In this document: in pieces, positions 25,026 through 34,880 of the stretch
Numbering within the stretch: position 1 is the first letter of the stretch
Layout of the letters: the number at the start of each line of letters is the position of its first letter
Origin: Candidatus Muproteobacteria bacterium
GTDB taxonomy: Bacteria > Pseudomonadota > Gammaproteobacteria > Acidiferrobacterales > Sulfurifustaceae
Reading direction: 5' to 3'
NCBI GenBank assembly: GCA_027449605.1
Contig: DAIDLH010000030.1
Span: 1-64,000 of the forward strand
DNA: 64,000 nt
Notes under the pieces: generated by a model
Database searches by the model: none
What the model saw: the letters and a program-made list of their open reading frames with translations, nothing else
What the model was told of the DNA's origin: nothing
Position numbers and translations under genes: made by a program

Positions 25026-26141
25026 TCAGGAAAACAGGGTCAGTACCCCGGTGAAGCCGTACAGCCGGTTGTGCGATATCTCGCCGTTCGCAAAAAATCC
25101 CACCAGCGGAATTTCGCCCAGCTCCTGGCGGATGGTTTTCAGCTCCACGGAATCCTCGCCGAACATGTGCGCGCCGCGACCGAGGCAGGAATAATACACG
25201 CCGCCCTTCGGCGGCCGGCCGAGCCGCTGCCGGATTTCGTGCAGCATGCGCACCAGGTCCTCGTAGGCGGTGCGAACGTCGCGTTTGCAGAACATGATCG
25301 TGTCGCCGGCGTTCAGGTAGGCGCCGACCGCGAGCAGCTTCTGGTCCGGATCGATGCCGACCAGGTTGCGCACGATGTAATCCCCGGTGTCCGAACCCCT
25401 GATGGGAAAGCCGGCGAAGATGTAACCCGCGGCGCGCGCCGGATCGCGCGCGAGGATGTCGCCCACTTCCTCGTTGAAGACGTCCAGCGCCGGGCGGCCG
25501 TCGATGCTGACCGCGATGTTGTCGCGGCATTCGGTGATCTCGTGTTTCCGGCCGAGCGGCGTGCACCCCTGCGTCAGCGCGGTGGCGACCGTGACCCGCT
25601 CCGAGAACAGCACGCCGGAAACGCCGCCCTCGGTCAGGCCGCCGGCGATCTGGAAGTTCGCGCCGCGCGACGACGTCAGTCCGCCCACGAGAAAACCGTC
25701 GTGGATCGCCTCGGCGAGTTCGGCGATGAAGCCGGGCGTCCTCGGGTTGCGCGGGTCGCCGTGCACGACGGCGAAGTGCGCATTCGCCTGTTCGCACCAG
25801 CGGCGGCTGTCGGCGAACTCGGCGATGTCGGATTTGATCGCGGGAAAGATGTGGAACGAGTCGGGCGGGAAATCGGCGATCATCACGCTGATGGCGGGCT
25901 GGTCGTTGTACTCTTGCGACGTAGCGCAGACCGCCACGCCCACGCTTCCCACCCAGTGCTGGATGTCGGTCTGGTCCTTGAAAAATCCGAGGATTTGCGG
26001 CAGCAAGCCGGCGAGATGATCGGTGACGTAGAGAAAACCGAGATTCGCTTCCGCCGGGATGCTGCCGAGCTGGGCCAGGCACAGGTTTGCCGCCTGTTGC
26101 CAGTCCGGAGCGGTTCCGTGCGCGATGCGAAACATGTCCAT
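25026..26141 (-). CDS. FIST domain signal-sensing protein (FIST_N/FIST_C)
   Basis: A 371-residue protein with an N-terminal FIST domain (NLGFLYVTDHLAGLLPQIL, WVGSVGVAVCATSQEY, then GFLVGGLTSSRG) and a C-terminal FIST_C domain (GGVYYSCLGRGAHMFGE, PLVGFFANGEISHNRLYGFTG). FIST domains are proposed small-molecule sensors, possibly for amino acids or derivatives. No output domain is attached. ATG 26141 follows AAGGGA at good spacing; longer frames begin in the promoter zone. It is followed by the CULT gene. Confidence 0.88.
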   Translation of the reverse strand: MDMFRIAHGTAPDWQQAANLCLAQLGSIPAEANLGFLYVTDHLAGLLPQILGFFKDQTDIQHWVGSVGVAVCATSQEYNDQPAISVMIADFPPDSFHIFPAIKSDIAEFADSRRWCEQANAHFAVVHGDPRNPRTPGFIAELAEAIHDGFLVGGLTSSRGANFQIAGGLTEGGVSGVLFSERVTVATALTQGCTPLGRKHEITECRDNIAVSIDGRPALDVFNEEVGDILARDPARAAGYIFAGFPIRGSDTGDYIVRNLVGIDPDQKLLAVGAYLNAGDTIMFCKRDVRTAYEDLVRMLHEIRQRLGRPPKGGVYYSCLGRGAHMFGEDSVELKTIRQELGEIPLVGFFANGEISHNRLYGFTGVLTLFS

Positions 26142-26254
26142 CTCGATTCCCTTGATGCGCTTGTGGGCTTGGGCCACGCGGAAGCGATACTATAGACAAT
26201 CGGCGCGGCCGGGAAACCCGGGTCGCCCAAGTCATGATATAAAAAGGTGAATTT

Positions 26255-27319
26255 ATGTCTCCAGTCGCGCCCAAACGTTCGCGCAAGGCCGGTCTCCCGC
26301 CCGGCACCCCGGTGCATCTGGGCGAGCGCAAGAGCGAAACCACGCGCCTGACCATGCTGCATTACAGCGAGCAGCGCGCCGTCGAGCAGGAATTCAAGAC
26401 CGTGCCGGAGTGCCTGGCGCTGCGCGACACGCCGGGCATCAGCTGGATCAACATCACCGGCCTGCACGACGTGGAGCTGCTGGCGCAGTTCAGCAGCGCT
26501 TTCGGTCTGCATCCGCTGGTGCTCGAGGACATCCCCAACACCGACCAGCGCCCCAAGCTCGAGGATTACGGCGAATACCTGTACATCGTGATCAAGCGGC
26601 TGGGCGACCACACGCCGGCGAACGAAATCACGACGGAGCAGATCAGCCTGATCCTCGGTCGCAACCTGGTGATCTCGTTTCAGGAAAGCGACAGCGGAAT
26701 TTTCAACGACATCCGCGAACGCATACTCAACAACCGCGGCCGCCTGCGCCGGCTCGGCGCCGATTATCTTGTTTATGCGCTGATGGACACGGTGGTGGAC
26801 AACTATTTCGCCATTTTCGAAAAGCTCGGCGAGCGGATCGAAGCCCTGCAGGAGATCATCATCACCCGTCCGACGCCGGCTTCGTTGCGGACGCTGCACG
26901 CGCTCAAGCGCGAGCTGCTGTTCCTGCGCAAATCGGTTTGGCCGCTGCGCGAGGTGGTGAGCGGCCTGCAGCGCGGCGACTCGACGCTGGTGCACAAGGA
27001 CACCTGGTTCTTTTTTCGCGACGTGTACGACCACACCATCCACGTCATCGACACCATCGAGACCTACCGCGACATGCTCGCGAGCATGATGGACATCTAT
27101 CTATCGAGCCTGAGCATCCGGCTGAACGAGGTCATGAAGGTGCTGACCGTCATCGCCACGATCTTCATGCCGCTGACGTTCATCGCCGGCTTGTACGGCA
27201 TGAATTTCCACTACATGCCCGAACTGGGCTGGCGCTGGGGTTACCCGCTGGTGTTGCTGCTGATGGCGGCAGTGGCCGGGGGGATGCTGGTGTTCTTCCG
27301 CCGCAAGAAGTGGTTCTAA
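26255..27319 (+). CDS. corA: CorA-type magnesium/cobalt transporter
   Basis: A 354-residue channel protein with a large cytoplasmic N-terminal domain (HPLVLEDIPNTDQRPKLEDY, then a long stalk helix) and two C-terminal membrane helices. The signature YGMNF lies after the first helix and the basic tail RRKKWF ends the protein. It forms pentamers for Mg2+ uptake. It is transcribed away from the FIST gene, with about 110 bases between the two starts. Confidence 0.93.
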   Translation: MSPVAPKRSRKAGLPPGTPVHLGERKSETTRLTMLHYSEQRAVEQEFKTVPECLALRDTPGISWINITGLHDVELLAQFSSAFGLHPLVLEDIPNTDQRPKLEDYGEYLYIVIKRLGDHTPANEITTEQISLILGRNLVISFQESDSGIFNDIRERILNNRGRLRRLGADYLVYALMDTVVDNYFAIFEKLGERIEALQEIIITRPTPASLRTLHALKRELLFLRKSVWPLREVVSGLQRGDSTLVHKDTWFFFRDVYDHTIHVIDTIETYRDMLASMMDIYLSSLSIRLNEVMKVLTVIATIFMPLTFIAGLYGMNFHYMPELGWRWGYPLVLLLMAAVAGGMLVFFRRKKWF

Positions 27320-27323
27320 GATT

Positions 27324-28805
27324 CTAGCGCCGGCCGCCGAGGAGGGAGCCCAGCACGCCGCGGATGATTTGCCGGCCGATCTGGCTGCCGATGCTGCGCG
27401 CGGCGCTTTTGACCATGGCCTCGGCGGCGCCCTCGCGGTGACCGCCGCGCGGGCCGGTTCCGCCAAGCAGCGCGTCGAGCAGCCCGCCGCCGCTTCCGGC
27501 GGACTGCGCCGTCGCCGGCGGCGCGGATGCGGCGGTGCGGTTCTTCAGGATTTCGTAAGCCGATTCGCGGTCCACGGATTTTTCATAATGACCCTTGAGC
27601 AGCGAGCCCTCGATCAGTTTGGCGCGCTCGGCATCGGTGATCGGACCGATGCGGCTCGCGGGCGGGAGAATCAGCGCGCGCTCGACCGGCGTGGGGCTGC
27701 CTTTTTCGTCCAGCATCGACACCAGCGCCTCGCCCACGCCGAGCTCGGTGATGACCTCGGCCACCTTGAGCTTGGGATTGGCGCGGAAGGTTTCGGCCGC
27801 GGCCTTCACCGCCTTCTGGTCGCGCGGCGTGAAGGCGCGCAGCGCGTGCTGCACGCGGTTGCCGAGCTGTCCCAGCACGTTGTCGGGAATGTCGAGCGGC
27901 GACTGGCTGACGAAGTACACGCCCACGCCCTTGGAGCGGATCAGGCGCACGACCTGTTCGATTTTTTCGAGCAGCGCCGCAGGCGCGTCGTTGAACAGCA
28001 GGTGCGCCTCGTCGAAGAAAAATACGAGCTTGGGTTTGTCGCGGTCGCCGACTTCGGGAAGTCTTTCGAACAGCTCGGCCAGCATCCACAACAGGAACGT
28101 GGCGTACAGCTTGGGCGACTGCATGAGCTTGTCGGCGGCGAGGATGTTGATCATGCCGCGGCCGCCGTCGGCGGTCTGCATCAGGTCGTCGAGATTGAGC
28201 GCCGGTTCGCCGAAGAACTTGTCGGCTCCCTGCTGTTCGAGTTCAAGCAGCGCGCGCTGGATCGCGCCGACCGAGGCGGCCGAGACGTTGCCGTAATCGG
28301 TGGTGTACTGTTTCGCGTTGTCGCCGACGTGCTGCACCATGGCGCGCAGGTCCTTGAGGTCGAGCAGCAGCCAGCCGTTGTCGTCGGCGATCTTGAAGAT
28401 CAGCGCCAGCACGCCCTCCTGGGTGTCGTTGAGATTGAGGATGCGGGCGAGCAGCAGCGGTCCCATCTCGGAGACGGTGGCGCGCACCGGATGACCCTGC
28501 GTGCCGAAGACATCCCAGCAAGTGACCGGAAAACCGCAGAAGGCGAAATCCTTGAGGCCGAGCGTTTTGACGCGTTCGCTCAGTCTGGGTGAATCCGTTC
28601 CCGGCTGGCTGACGCCGGTCAGATCGCCCTTGACGTCGGCCATGAACACCGGCACGCCGATGGCGCTGAAGCGCTCGGCCATGACCTGCAGCGTGACGGT
28701 CTTGCCGGTGCCGGTGGCGCCGGCGATGAGGCCGTGGCGGTTGGCCATCTTGGGCAGGAGATAGAGCGGCTGTTTGGCTTTGGCGATGAGCAGCGGTTCG
28801 GTCAT
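27324..28805 (-). CDS. HerA-like ATPase (DUF853 / YjgR family)
   Basis: A 493-residue P-loop ATPase. Walker A GATGTGKT is at about residues 29-36, Walker [14 protein letters not shown] at about 260, and a conserved [32 protein letters not shown] segment follows (quoted here only to locate it by its first residues). The C-terminus is Gly/Arg-rich. E. coli YjgR belongs to this family; its function is not settled, though the fold is that of DNA-translocating HerA/FtsK proteins. It converges on corA with 4 bases between the stops. Confidence 0.85.
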   Translation of the reverse strand: MTEPLLIAKAKQPLYLLPKMANRHGLIAGATGTGKTVTLQVMAERFSAIGVPVFMADVKGDLTGVSQPGTDSPRLSERVKTLGLKDFAFCGFPVTCWDVFGTQGHPVRATVSEMGPLLLARILNLNDTQEGVLALIFKIADDNGWLLLDLKDLRAMVQHVGDNAKQYTTDYGNVSAASVGAIQRALLELEQQGADKFFGEPALNLDDLMQTADGGRGMINILAADKLMQSPKLYATFLLWMLAELFERLPEVGDRDKPKLVFFFDEAHLLFNDAPAALLEKIEQVVRLIRSKGVGVYFVSQSPLDIPDNVLGQLGNRVQHALRAFTPRDQKAVKAAAETFRANPKLKVAEVITELGVGEALVSMLDEKGSPTPVERALILPPASRIGPITDAERAKLIEGSLLKGHYEKSVDRESAYEILKNRTAASAPPATAQSAGSGGGLLDALLGGTGPRGGHREGAAEAMVKSAARSIGSQIGRQIIRGVLGSLLGGRR

Positions 28806-28830
28806 CCGGACACCATATATGTTTTACAAC

Positions 28831-28917
28831 TCACCGCAAAGGCGCAAAGAGCGCAAAGATTTTGCCGCAAGAAGGAATTATGCCTTTCTCTGCGTTCTTC
28901 GCGTCTTTGCGGCGAAT
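28831..28917. repeat. CGCAAAGACGCAAAG-type inverted repeat (copy 1)
   Basis: CACCGCAAAGGCGCAAAG and its inverse CTTCGCGTCTTTGCGGCG are about 40 bases apart. The same family recurs at 33886 and 34881. It fills the gap between the HerA-like and aminotransferase genes. Confidence 0.6.
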
Positions 28918-28930
28918 AGTCTGGAGTTTG

Positions 28931-30112
28931 TTAATTCAAGACCGCGGCATTTTGCGCGGCGTTCATCGCGACCCCGGTCCGGATCGGGGCGTCCATGTCG
29001 GCCAGCACCGCCTCGAGCGCTTCGAGGCAATACATGACGTTTTTCATGTTGGCGCCGTAACCCATGAGGCCGATGCGGACGATCTTGCCGGCGAGCGCCC
29101 CGAGCCCCGCGCCGATCTCGAGGTTGTAGTCATTGAGCAAGCGGCTGCGCAGCACCGCCTCGTCCACGCCGTCCGGAACCAGGATCGCGTTCAGCTGCGG
29201 CAAGCGCGCGGATTCCTTGACCAGGAAGGACAGGCCCATGGCCTCGAGGCCCGAGCGCAGGGCCAGGTGGTGATGCCAGTGCCGCGCCCAGGAATGCTCC
29301 AGGCCTTCTTCCTGCAGCATGGCCAGCGCCTCGTGCAGTCCGTAGAGCGGATTGATCGGCGCGGTGTGGTGGTAGGCGCGCTTGCCCGAGCCCCAGTAGC
29401 CCATCACCAGGTTGAGATCGAGGAACCAGCTCTGCACCCGGGTCTTGCGCTGTTTGATTTTGTCCACCGCGCGGTCGTTCAGGGTGATCGGCGACAGTCC
29501 CGGCGTGCATGACAGGCATTTCTGCGAGCCGGAGAAAACCGCGTCGAGTCCCCATTCGTCGACTTTCAACGGCGAGCCGCCGAGCGAGGTCACGGTATCG
29601 ACGATGGTCAGGCAGTCGTGATGGCGCGCGATTTCGGCGAGCTTGTGCGCGTCCGACTGCACGCCGGTGGAGGTTTCGGCGTGCACGAACGCGACGATGC
29701 CGGCGTCGCGGTGGGTTTTGAGCGCGTCGTCGAGCTTGTTCGGGTCCACCGGTTCGCCCCAGGCGTCGTTCACCACGATCGGCACGCCGCCGGCGCGTTC
29801 GACGTTTTCCTTCATGCGTCCGCCGAACACGCCGTTGCTGCACACCACGACTTTCTCGCCCGGTTCGACCAGGTTGACGAAACAGGTTTCCATGCCGGCC
29901 GAGCCGGGCGCGGACACGGGAATGGTCAGCGCGTTGCCGGTCTGGAAGGCGTATTGCAGCAGCGACTTTATTTCCTCCATCATCGTCACGAACGCCGGAT
30001 CGAGATGCCCGATGGTCGGACGCGCCATCGCCGTGAGCACGCGCGGATGCACGTCCGAGGGGCCCGGCCCCATCAAGGTGCGGACCGGGGGATTGAAGGA
30101 GGTAAAACTCAT
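28931..30112 (-). CDS. Alanine/serine--glyoxylate aminotransferase family protein
   Basis: A class V PLP aminotransferase of 393 residues. PTIGHLDPAF near residue 33 is the substrate-side motif, VDTVTSLGG is the PLP-binding strand, and SGSQKCLS carries the Schiff-base lysine (K198). The tail IVRIGLMGYGANMKNV is typical of the SGAT/AGXT group. It would turn glyoxylate into glycine using serine or alanine, giving hydroxypyruvate or pyruvate. Proximity to gcl, hyi and the reductase supports a role in glyoxylate use. The exact amino donor is not predictable. Confidence 0.87.
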   Translation of the reverse strand: MSFTSFNPPVRTLMGPGPSDVHPRVLTAMARPTIGHLDPAFVTMMEEIKSLLQYAFQTGNALTIPVSAPGSAGMETCFVNLVEPGEKVVVCSNGVFGGRMKENVERAGGVPIVVNDAWGEPVDPNKLDDALKTHRDAGIVAFVHAETSTGVQSDAHKLAEIARHHDCLTIVDTVTSLGGSPLKVDEWGLDAVFSGSQKCLSCTPGLSPITLNDRAVDKIKQRKTRVQSWFLDLNLVMGYWGSGKRAYHHTAPINPLYGLHEALAMLQEEGLEHSWARHWHHHLALRSGLEAMGLSFLVKESARLPQLNAILVPDGVDEAVLRSRLLNDYNLEIGAGLGALAGKIVRIGLMGYGANMKNVMYCLEALEAVLADMDAPIRTGVAMNAAQNAAVLN

Positions 30113-30242
30113 GTTCGGTCTCTATTTTTTTAGCCGGTAGCGCAGGGTACGCCGTTTGGAAATAACCCCGCTCGCCGCGTTCGCGCGGCTTGCCGCATTA
30201 TAAGGTGGGAACGCTCTCCGGCAAATGCCGGCCACCGTGTCC

Positions 30243-31010
30243 TCAGGCGGATTTGGCCAGATAACCCAGGCGCGCGGAAATATCGACGCCGGCTTTCTTG
30301 ATCAGCGGAATCCAACTGTCGCGGCGCCGGTCGCGCGGGGCCGAGATCGAGAGTCCCGCGGCCATGGCGCCGTGACGATCGCGGATCGGCACGCCGATGC
30401 AGGAAACGCCCTGTTCGGCCTCTTCGTTGTCCAGCGCGTATCCCAGTTTCTGGGCGATCTCGGACTGGCCCCAGAGTTTCGTGACCTGGGTGAGCGTGTT
30501 GGGCGTGTAACGCGGCAGCCCGGTGCGGCGTGCGTATTCGCGACAGGCCTTCTCGCCGGCCTCGGCGAGAAACAGCTTGCCCACGGCGGTGACGTGCAGC
30601 GGCGCGCGGCTGCCGATGACCTGCTCCACGCGCATCATGCGGTTGGGAATCGCGCGTTCCACGTACACGACTTCATCGCCTTCGCGCACCGTGAGATTCA
30701 CCGATTCGCCCACCTGCGAGCGCAGCCACTCCATGATCGGCTTGGCCTCGCGCAGCAGGTCGACCTTGCCGTGCACGCGGCTGCCGAAATGCAGCAGCTT
30801 CACGCCCAGGGTGTACTGGCCGTTGGGCGTGCGCTCGACGAGACCGTGACCGGTGAGCGCCTTGAGGATGCGGAACGCCGTGGACGGGTGCAGATGCGTC
30901 TCGGCCGAGAGAAACTTGAGGCTCGAAGGTTCCGGGCGCGCGGCGATGGCTTCGAGCAGCGTCGTCACGCGGTCGATGACCTGGATGGAGGAAACGGCGG
31001 TTTTGAGCAT
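30243..31010 (-). CDS. IclR family regulator of glyoxylate genes
   Basis: A 255-residue repressor with an N-terminal winged helix-turn-helix (SLKFLSAETHLHPSTAFRILKALTGHGLVER) and a C-terminal GAF-like effector domain with NRMMRVEQVIGSRAPLH and GVSCIGVPIRDRHG; motifs are cited in part. It is divergent from gcl with 166 bases between the starts, as with AllR-type regulators that bind glyoxylate. Control of gcl-hyi-glxR is inferred from position. Confidence 0.85.
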   Translation of the reverse strand: MLKTAVSSIQVIDRVTTLLEAIAARPEPSSLKFLSAETHLHPSTAFRILKALTGHGLVERTPNGQYTLGVKLLHFGSRVHGKVDLLREAKPIMEWLRSQVGESVNLTVREGDEVVYVERAIPNRMMRVEQVIGSRAPLHVTAVGKLFLAEAGEKACREYARRTGLPRYTPNTLTQVTKLWGQSEIAQKLGYALDNEEAEQGVSCIGVPIRDRHGAMAAGLSISAPRDRRRDSWIPLIKKAGVDISARLGYLAKSA

Positions 31011-31011
31011 A

Positions 31012-31045
31012 TTTCGTATAATGAAAACGATTATGTATTGTGAAA
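31012..31045. promoter_or_regulatory. Putative IclR-type operator between the regulator and gcl
   Basis: TTTCGTATAATGAAA (31012-31026) is a near-perfect TTTC-N7-GAAA palindrome with TATAAT embedded. A partial relative, GTATTGTGAAAC, follows about 20 bases later. TTTC/GAAA dyads of this size are usual for IclR-family sites. It abuts the regulator's start codon, which suggests autoregulation. Confidence 0.4.
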
Positions 31046-31176
31046 CATCCTAGCCTGCGCTAGCCTGCATGGCAAGAGGGGCTCGAACTGTCATCGGGCG
31101 CCGGTAGAACCGGTTCCTTTCGGAGGATCGTCCGGAAGGGCCGCTGTTTTGCATTGCAAATAACGAGGAACAAGCC

Positions 31177-32940
31177 ATGGCAAAAATGACCGCAACCGAA
31201 GCGGCGATCCGCGTGATGGAAAGCGAAGGCGTCGAGCTGGCGTTCGGCGTTCCGGGCGCGGCGATCCTGCCGCTGTATCAGGCGATGAACGGGAGCAAGA
31301 TCAAGCACGTGCTGGTTCGCCACGAAGAAGGCGGGACCCATTCGGCGGAAGGCTACACGCGCGCCGCGAGCGGTCGCATCGGCGTCTGCATCGGCACCTC
31401 CGGCCCGGCCGGCACCAACATGATCACCGGCCTGTATTCGGCCATGGCCGACAGCGTTCCGATTCTGTGCATCACCGGCCAGGCGCCGCGCGCCAAGCTG
31501 CACAAGGAGGATTTCCAGGCGGTCGACATCGCCGCGATCGCCAAGCCGGTGACCAAATGGGCGATCACCGTCATGGAAGGCGCGCAGGTGCCGCGCGCAT
31601 TCCGCTATGCGTTTCATCTGATGCGTTCCGGCCGTCCCGGCCCGGTGCTGATCGACCTGCCGCTGGACGTGCAGAAGGAAATCATCGAATACGATCCCGA
31701 CTCCGATTTTCCGATGGACGTGTTCAAACCGCGTCCGCACCGCAAGCAGATCGAAAAGGCGCTCGACATGATGATGGCGGCGCAGCGGCCGCTGATTTTT
31801 TCCGGCGGCGGCGTGATCAGCGCCGATGCCTCCGACCTGCTGGTGGAACTGGCCGAACTGACCCAGACGCCGGTGATCCCCACGCTCATGGGCTGGGGCA
31901 GCATCCCCGACGATCATCCGTTGAACGCCGGCATGATGGGCCTGCAGACCCAGCACCGCTACGGCAACGCCACGTTCCTGCGCAGCGACTTCGTGCTCGG
32001 CATCGGCAACCGCTGGGCCAACCGCCAGACCGGCAGCGTCGACGTCTTCACCAAGGGGCGCAAGTTCGTTCACGTCGACATCGATCCGATGCAGATCGGG
32101 CGTGTGTTCTGCCCCGATCTCGGCATTGTCGGCGACGCCAGATACGCGATCGAGGAATTCGTCGCCGCGGCGCGGGCGCGCAAGCAGGCGGGCAAGATCG
32201 TCAGCCGCAAGCAATGGATCGACGAGGTCCAGGAACGCAAGTTCACCATGCAGCGGCGCACCGATTTCGACAACGTGCCGATCAAACCGCAGCGCGTGTT
32301 CCAGGAAATCAACAACGTATTCGGCGACGACGCCCGTTTCGTCACCGCCATCGGCCTGTACCAGATCGCCTCCGGCCAGTTCCAGAAGATCAACAAGCCG
32401 CGGAACTACATCGTCTGCGGACAGGCCGGGCCGCTCGGCTGGGAAATCTCGGCCTGCATCGGCGCCAAACTGGCGAATCCGGAACAGGAAGTCGTCGGCG
32501 TGGTCGGCGATTATTCGTTTCAGTTCCTGATCGAAGAGCTGGCGGTCGCCGCCCAGCACAAGGTGCCGTTCGTGATGGTGCTGATCAACAATGCCTATCT
32601 CGGGTTGATCCGCCAGGCCGAAGTCGCCTACAAGATGGATTATGAAGTGCAATTGAGCTTCAACAACATCAATTGCCCCGAGATCGGCGATTACGGCGTC
32701 GATCACGTCAAGGCCGTCGAGGCCCTGGGCTGCCTCGCCGTGCGCGTGTTCGATCCGAAGCAGATGGCCGATGCCTTTCGCGCGGCGCGCCGCGTGAGCG
32801 CGGAGCGGCAGGTACCGGTCGTGGTCGAAGTGATCACCGAGCGCGTGACCAATATTTCCATGGGTCCGGAGATCGACAAGATCAGCGAGTTCGAGGAGAT
32901 TTACGACCGCAAGCCGGAAAAGAAAACCGAAGCGGCCTGA
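31177..32940 (+). CDS. gcl: Glyoxylate carboligase (tartronate-semialdehyde synthase)
   Basis: A ThDP- and FAD-dependent enzyme of 587 residues that joins two glyoxylates to give tartronate semialdehyde and CO2. [19 protein letters not shown] near the N-terminus has Val in place of the usual ThDP-activating Glu, a Gcl trait. [20 protein letters not shown] is Gcl-specific, and [27 protein letters not shown] is the ThDP/Mg site. A GAGGAA ribosome site precedes ATG 31177. It is the first gene of the gcl-hyi-glxR run. Confidence 0.95.
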   Translation: MAKMTATEAAIRVMESEGVELAFGVPGAAILPLYQAMNGSKIKHVLVRHEEGGTHSAEGYTRAASGRIGVCIGTSGPAGTNMITGLYSAMADSVPILCITGQAPRAKLHKEDFQAVDIAAIAKPVTKWAITVMEGAQVPRAFRYAFHLMRSGRPGPVLIDLPLDVQKEIIEYDPDSDFPMDVFKPRPHRKQIEKALDMMMAAQRPLIFSGGGVISADASDLLVELAELTQTPVIPTLMGWGSIPDDHPLNAGMMGLQTQHRYGNATFLRSDFVLGIGNRWANRQTGSVDVFTKGRKFVHVDIDPMQIGRVFCPDLGIVGDARYAIEEFVAAARARKQAGKIVSRKQWIDEVQERKFTMQRRTDFDNVPIKPQRVFQEINNVFGDDARFVTAIGLYQIASGQFQKINKPRNYIVCGQAGPLGWEISACIGAKLANPEQEVVGVVGDYSFQFLIEELAVAAQHKVPFVMVLINNAYLGLIRQAEVAYKMDYEVQLSFNNINCPEIGDYGVDHVKAVEALGCLAVRVFDPKQMADAFRAARRVSAERQVPVVVEVITERVTNISMGPEIDKISEFEEIYDRKPEKKTEAA

Positions 32941-32964
32941 AAACTCCACTTGTGTAAGAATTAT

Positions 32965-33046
32965 GGAACCACAGATGAACACGGATTAACACGGATAAAA
33001 ACCCTTTTTCCCCGATCTGTGTTCATCTGTGTTTATCTGTGGTTTC
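32965..33046. repeat. CACAGATGAACACGGATTAACACGGAT inverted repeat (given by type)
   Basis: The left arm has ACCACAGATGAACACGG and the right arm GTTCATCTGTGTTTATC, with a short A/T/C loop. Internal ACACGGAT units are tandemly repeated. It is a widespread intergenic repeat type. It separates gcl and hyi and could act as an mRNA hairpin. Confidence 0.65.
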
Positions 33047-33081
33047 AAAAAATTATTTTGAAATAGTTTTAAGGAACGACG

Positions 33082-33863
33082 ATGCCCAAGTTCGCCGCCA
33101 ACCTGACCATGTTGTTCAACGAGGTCGATTTCCTGGACCGGTTCGACGCCGCCGCAAGGCCGGCTTCCGCGGGGTCGAATACCTGTTTCCCTACGCCTAC
33201 GACAAGAACCAGCTGGCGGACAAGCTCAAGACGCTCAAGCTGACCCAGGTGCTGCACAACCTGCCCGCGGGTGACTGGGCCGGCGGTGAGCGCGGCATCG
33301 GCTGTCTGCCTGCGCGCGTCGGTGAATTTCAGGACGGCGTGGGCAAGGCCATCGAATACGCGCAAGCACTCGGGTGCCAGCAGATCAATTGCCTCGCCGG
33401 GATCGCGCCCAAGGATGCCGCGCCGGATGCGTTGCGCAAGACTTTCGTCGAGAACCTGCGCTTCGCCGCCGGCAAGCTCAAGGCCGCCGGCATCAGGCTC
33501 CTGATCGAGCCGATCAACACCTTCGACATTCCGGGTTTTTATCTCTCGCGCACCGCGCAGGCGCTGGAGATCATGAACGACGTGGGGTCGGACAACCTGT
33601 TCCTGCAATACGATGTGTACCACATGCAGCGCATGGAGGGCGAGCTGGCCGCGAGCCTCAAAAACAATCTGGCGCGCATCCGCCACATCCAGATCGCCGA
33701 CAACCCGGGGCGCAACGAGCCCGGCACCGGCGAGATCAATTACTCATTCCTGTTCAGGCATATCGACCAGATCGGTTACGACGGCTGGATCGGCTGCGAA
33801 TACAAGCCGGCCACCACCACGGTCGCCGGCCTCGGTTGGGTCGCGCCCTATCTGTCGCATTAA
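33082..33863 (+). pseudogene. hyi: Hydroxypyruvate isomerase, frameshifted
   Basis: ATG 33082 encodes the expected Hyi N-terminus (MPKFAANLTMLFNEVDFLD..FDAAA), then the frame is lost near 33155. The rest (KAGFRGVEYLFPYAYDKN onward, to 33863) continues in another frame and matches Hyi along its length (HNLPAGDWAGGERGI, LLIEPINTFDIPGF, YHMQRMEGEL, EPGTGEINY). One extra base at GCCGCCGC-AAGGCC would restore a normal 260-residue protein. The enzyme interconverts hydroxypyruvate and tartronate semialdehyde. It is either truly broken or affected by a sequence error. Confidence 0.85.
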
Positions 33864-33885
33864 AAAAACTCTTTATTATGATCAT

Positions 33886-33974
33886 CTGCCGCAAAGACGC
33901 GAAGAACGCAAAGAAAAACTCAGAAGAATAGAACCCGAGCAATCTTTGCGCTCTTTGCGCCCTTTGCGGCAAAC
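33886..33974. repeat. CGCAAAGACGC-type inverted repeat (copy 2)
   Basis: CTGCCGCAAAGACGCGAAG on the left and GCGCCCTTTGCGGCAAAC on the right are inverted arms around an A-rich middle. It fills the hyi-reductase gap. Confidence 0.6.
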
Positions 33975-33996
33975 AATATTATTCAGGAGAACAACC

Positions 33997-34875
33997 ATGA
34001 AAATCGGATTTATCGGTCTCGGCATCATGGGTCGCCCGATGGCCCAGAACCTGATGAAGGGCGGCCACACCCTCTATCTTTTCAGCCGCTCTGGCGTTCC
34101 CCAGGATCTGATCGGCGACAAGGGCATCGCCTGCAAGACCGCCAAAGAAGTTGCCCAGAACGCCGAGGTGATCATCAGCATGGTGCCGGACACGCCGCAT
34201 GTCGAAGCGGCGATCTTCGGCAAGGACGGCGTGGCCGAAGGTTTGTCGGCGGGCAAGATCGTGGTGGACATGAGCTCGATCTCGCCGATCGAGACCAAGA
34301 AGTTCGCGGAGCGCGTCAACAAGCTCGGTTGTGAGTACATCGACGCGCCGGTGTCGGGCGGCGAAGTGGGCGCGAAGAACGCCACGCTCACCATCATGTG
34401 CGGCGGCAACCAGCCGGCCTTCGACAAGGTCAAGCCGTTGTTCGAGCTGATGGGCAAGAACATCACCCTCGTGGGCGGGAACGGCGACGGCCAGACCTGC
34501 AAGGTGGCGAACCAGATCATCGTGGCGCTGACCATCGAGGCGGTGGGCGAGGCGCTGCTGTTCGCCTCCAAGGCCGGCGCCGACCCGGCCAAGGTGCGCC
34601 AGGCGCTGATGGGCGGATTCGCCTCGTCGAAAATCCTGGAAGTGCACGGCGAACGCATGATCAAGCGCAGCTTCAATCCCGGCTTCCGCATCGAGCTGCA
34701 CCAGAAGGACCTGAATCTGGCGCTGTCGGGCGCGCGGGCGCTGCACATCAGTCTGCCGAACACGGCCACCTGCCAGGAGCTGTTCAATGCCTGTGCCGCC
34801 AACGGCGGCAGCGCCTGGGACCACTCGGCCATGGTGCGCGCGCTGGAAATGCTGGCCAAGCACGAAATTAAATAA
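33997..34875 (+). CDS. glxR: Tartronate semialdehyde reductase (2-hydroxy-3-oxopropionate reductase)
   Basis: A 292-residue beta-hydroxyacid dehydrogenase that reduces tartronate semialdehyde to glycerate. The Rossmann start KIGFIGLGIMGRPMAQNL binds NAD(P); VDMSSISPIETKKFA and YIDAPVSGGEVGAKNATL (substrate site) follow, and the catalytic Lys region is GQTCKVANQIIV. ATG 33997 has a CAGGAG ribosome site. Position after gcl and hyi completes the glycerate pathway. garR is an equally valid name for this activity. Confidence 0.92.
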   Translation: MKIGFIGLGIMGRPMAQNLMKGGHTLYLFSRSGVPQDLIGDKGIACKTAKEVAQNAEVIISMVPDTPHVEAAIFGKDGVAEGLSAGKIVVDMSSISPIETKKFAERVNKLGCEYIDAPVSGGEVGAKNATLTIMCGGNQPAFDKVKPLFELMGKNITLVGGNGDGQTCKVANQIIVALTIEAVGEALLFASKAGADPAKVRQALMGGFASSKILEVHGERMIKRSFNPGFRIELHQKDLNLALSGARALHISLPNTATCQELFNACAANGGSAWDHSAMVRALEMLAKHEIK

Positions 34876-34880
34876 TATTT

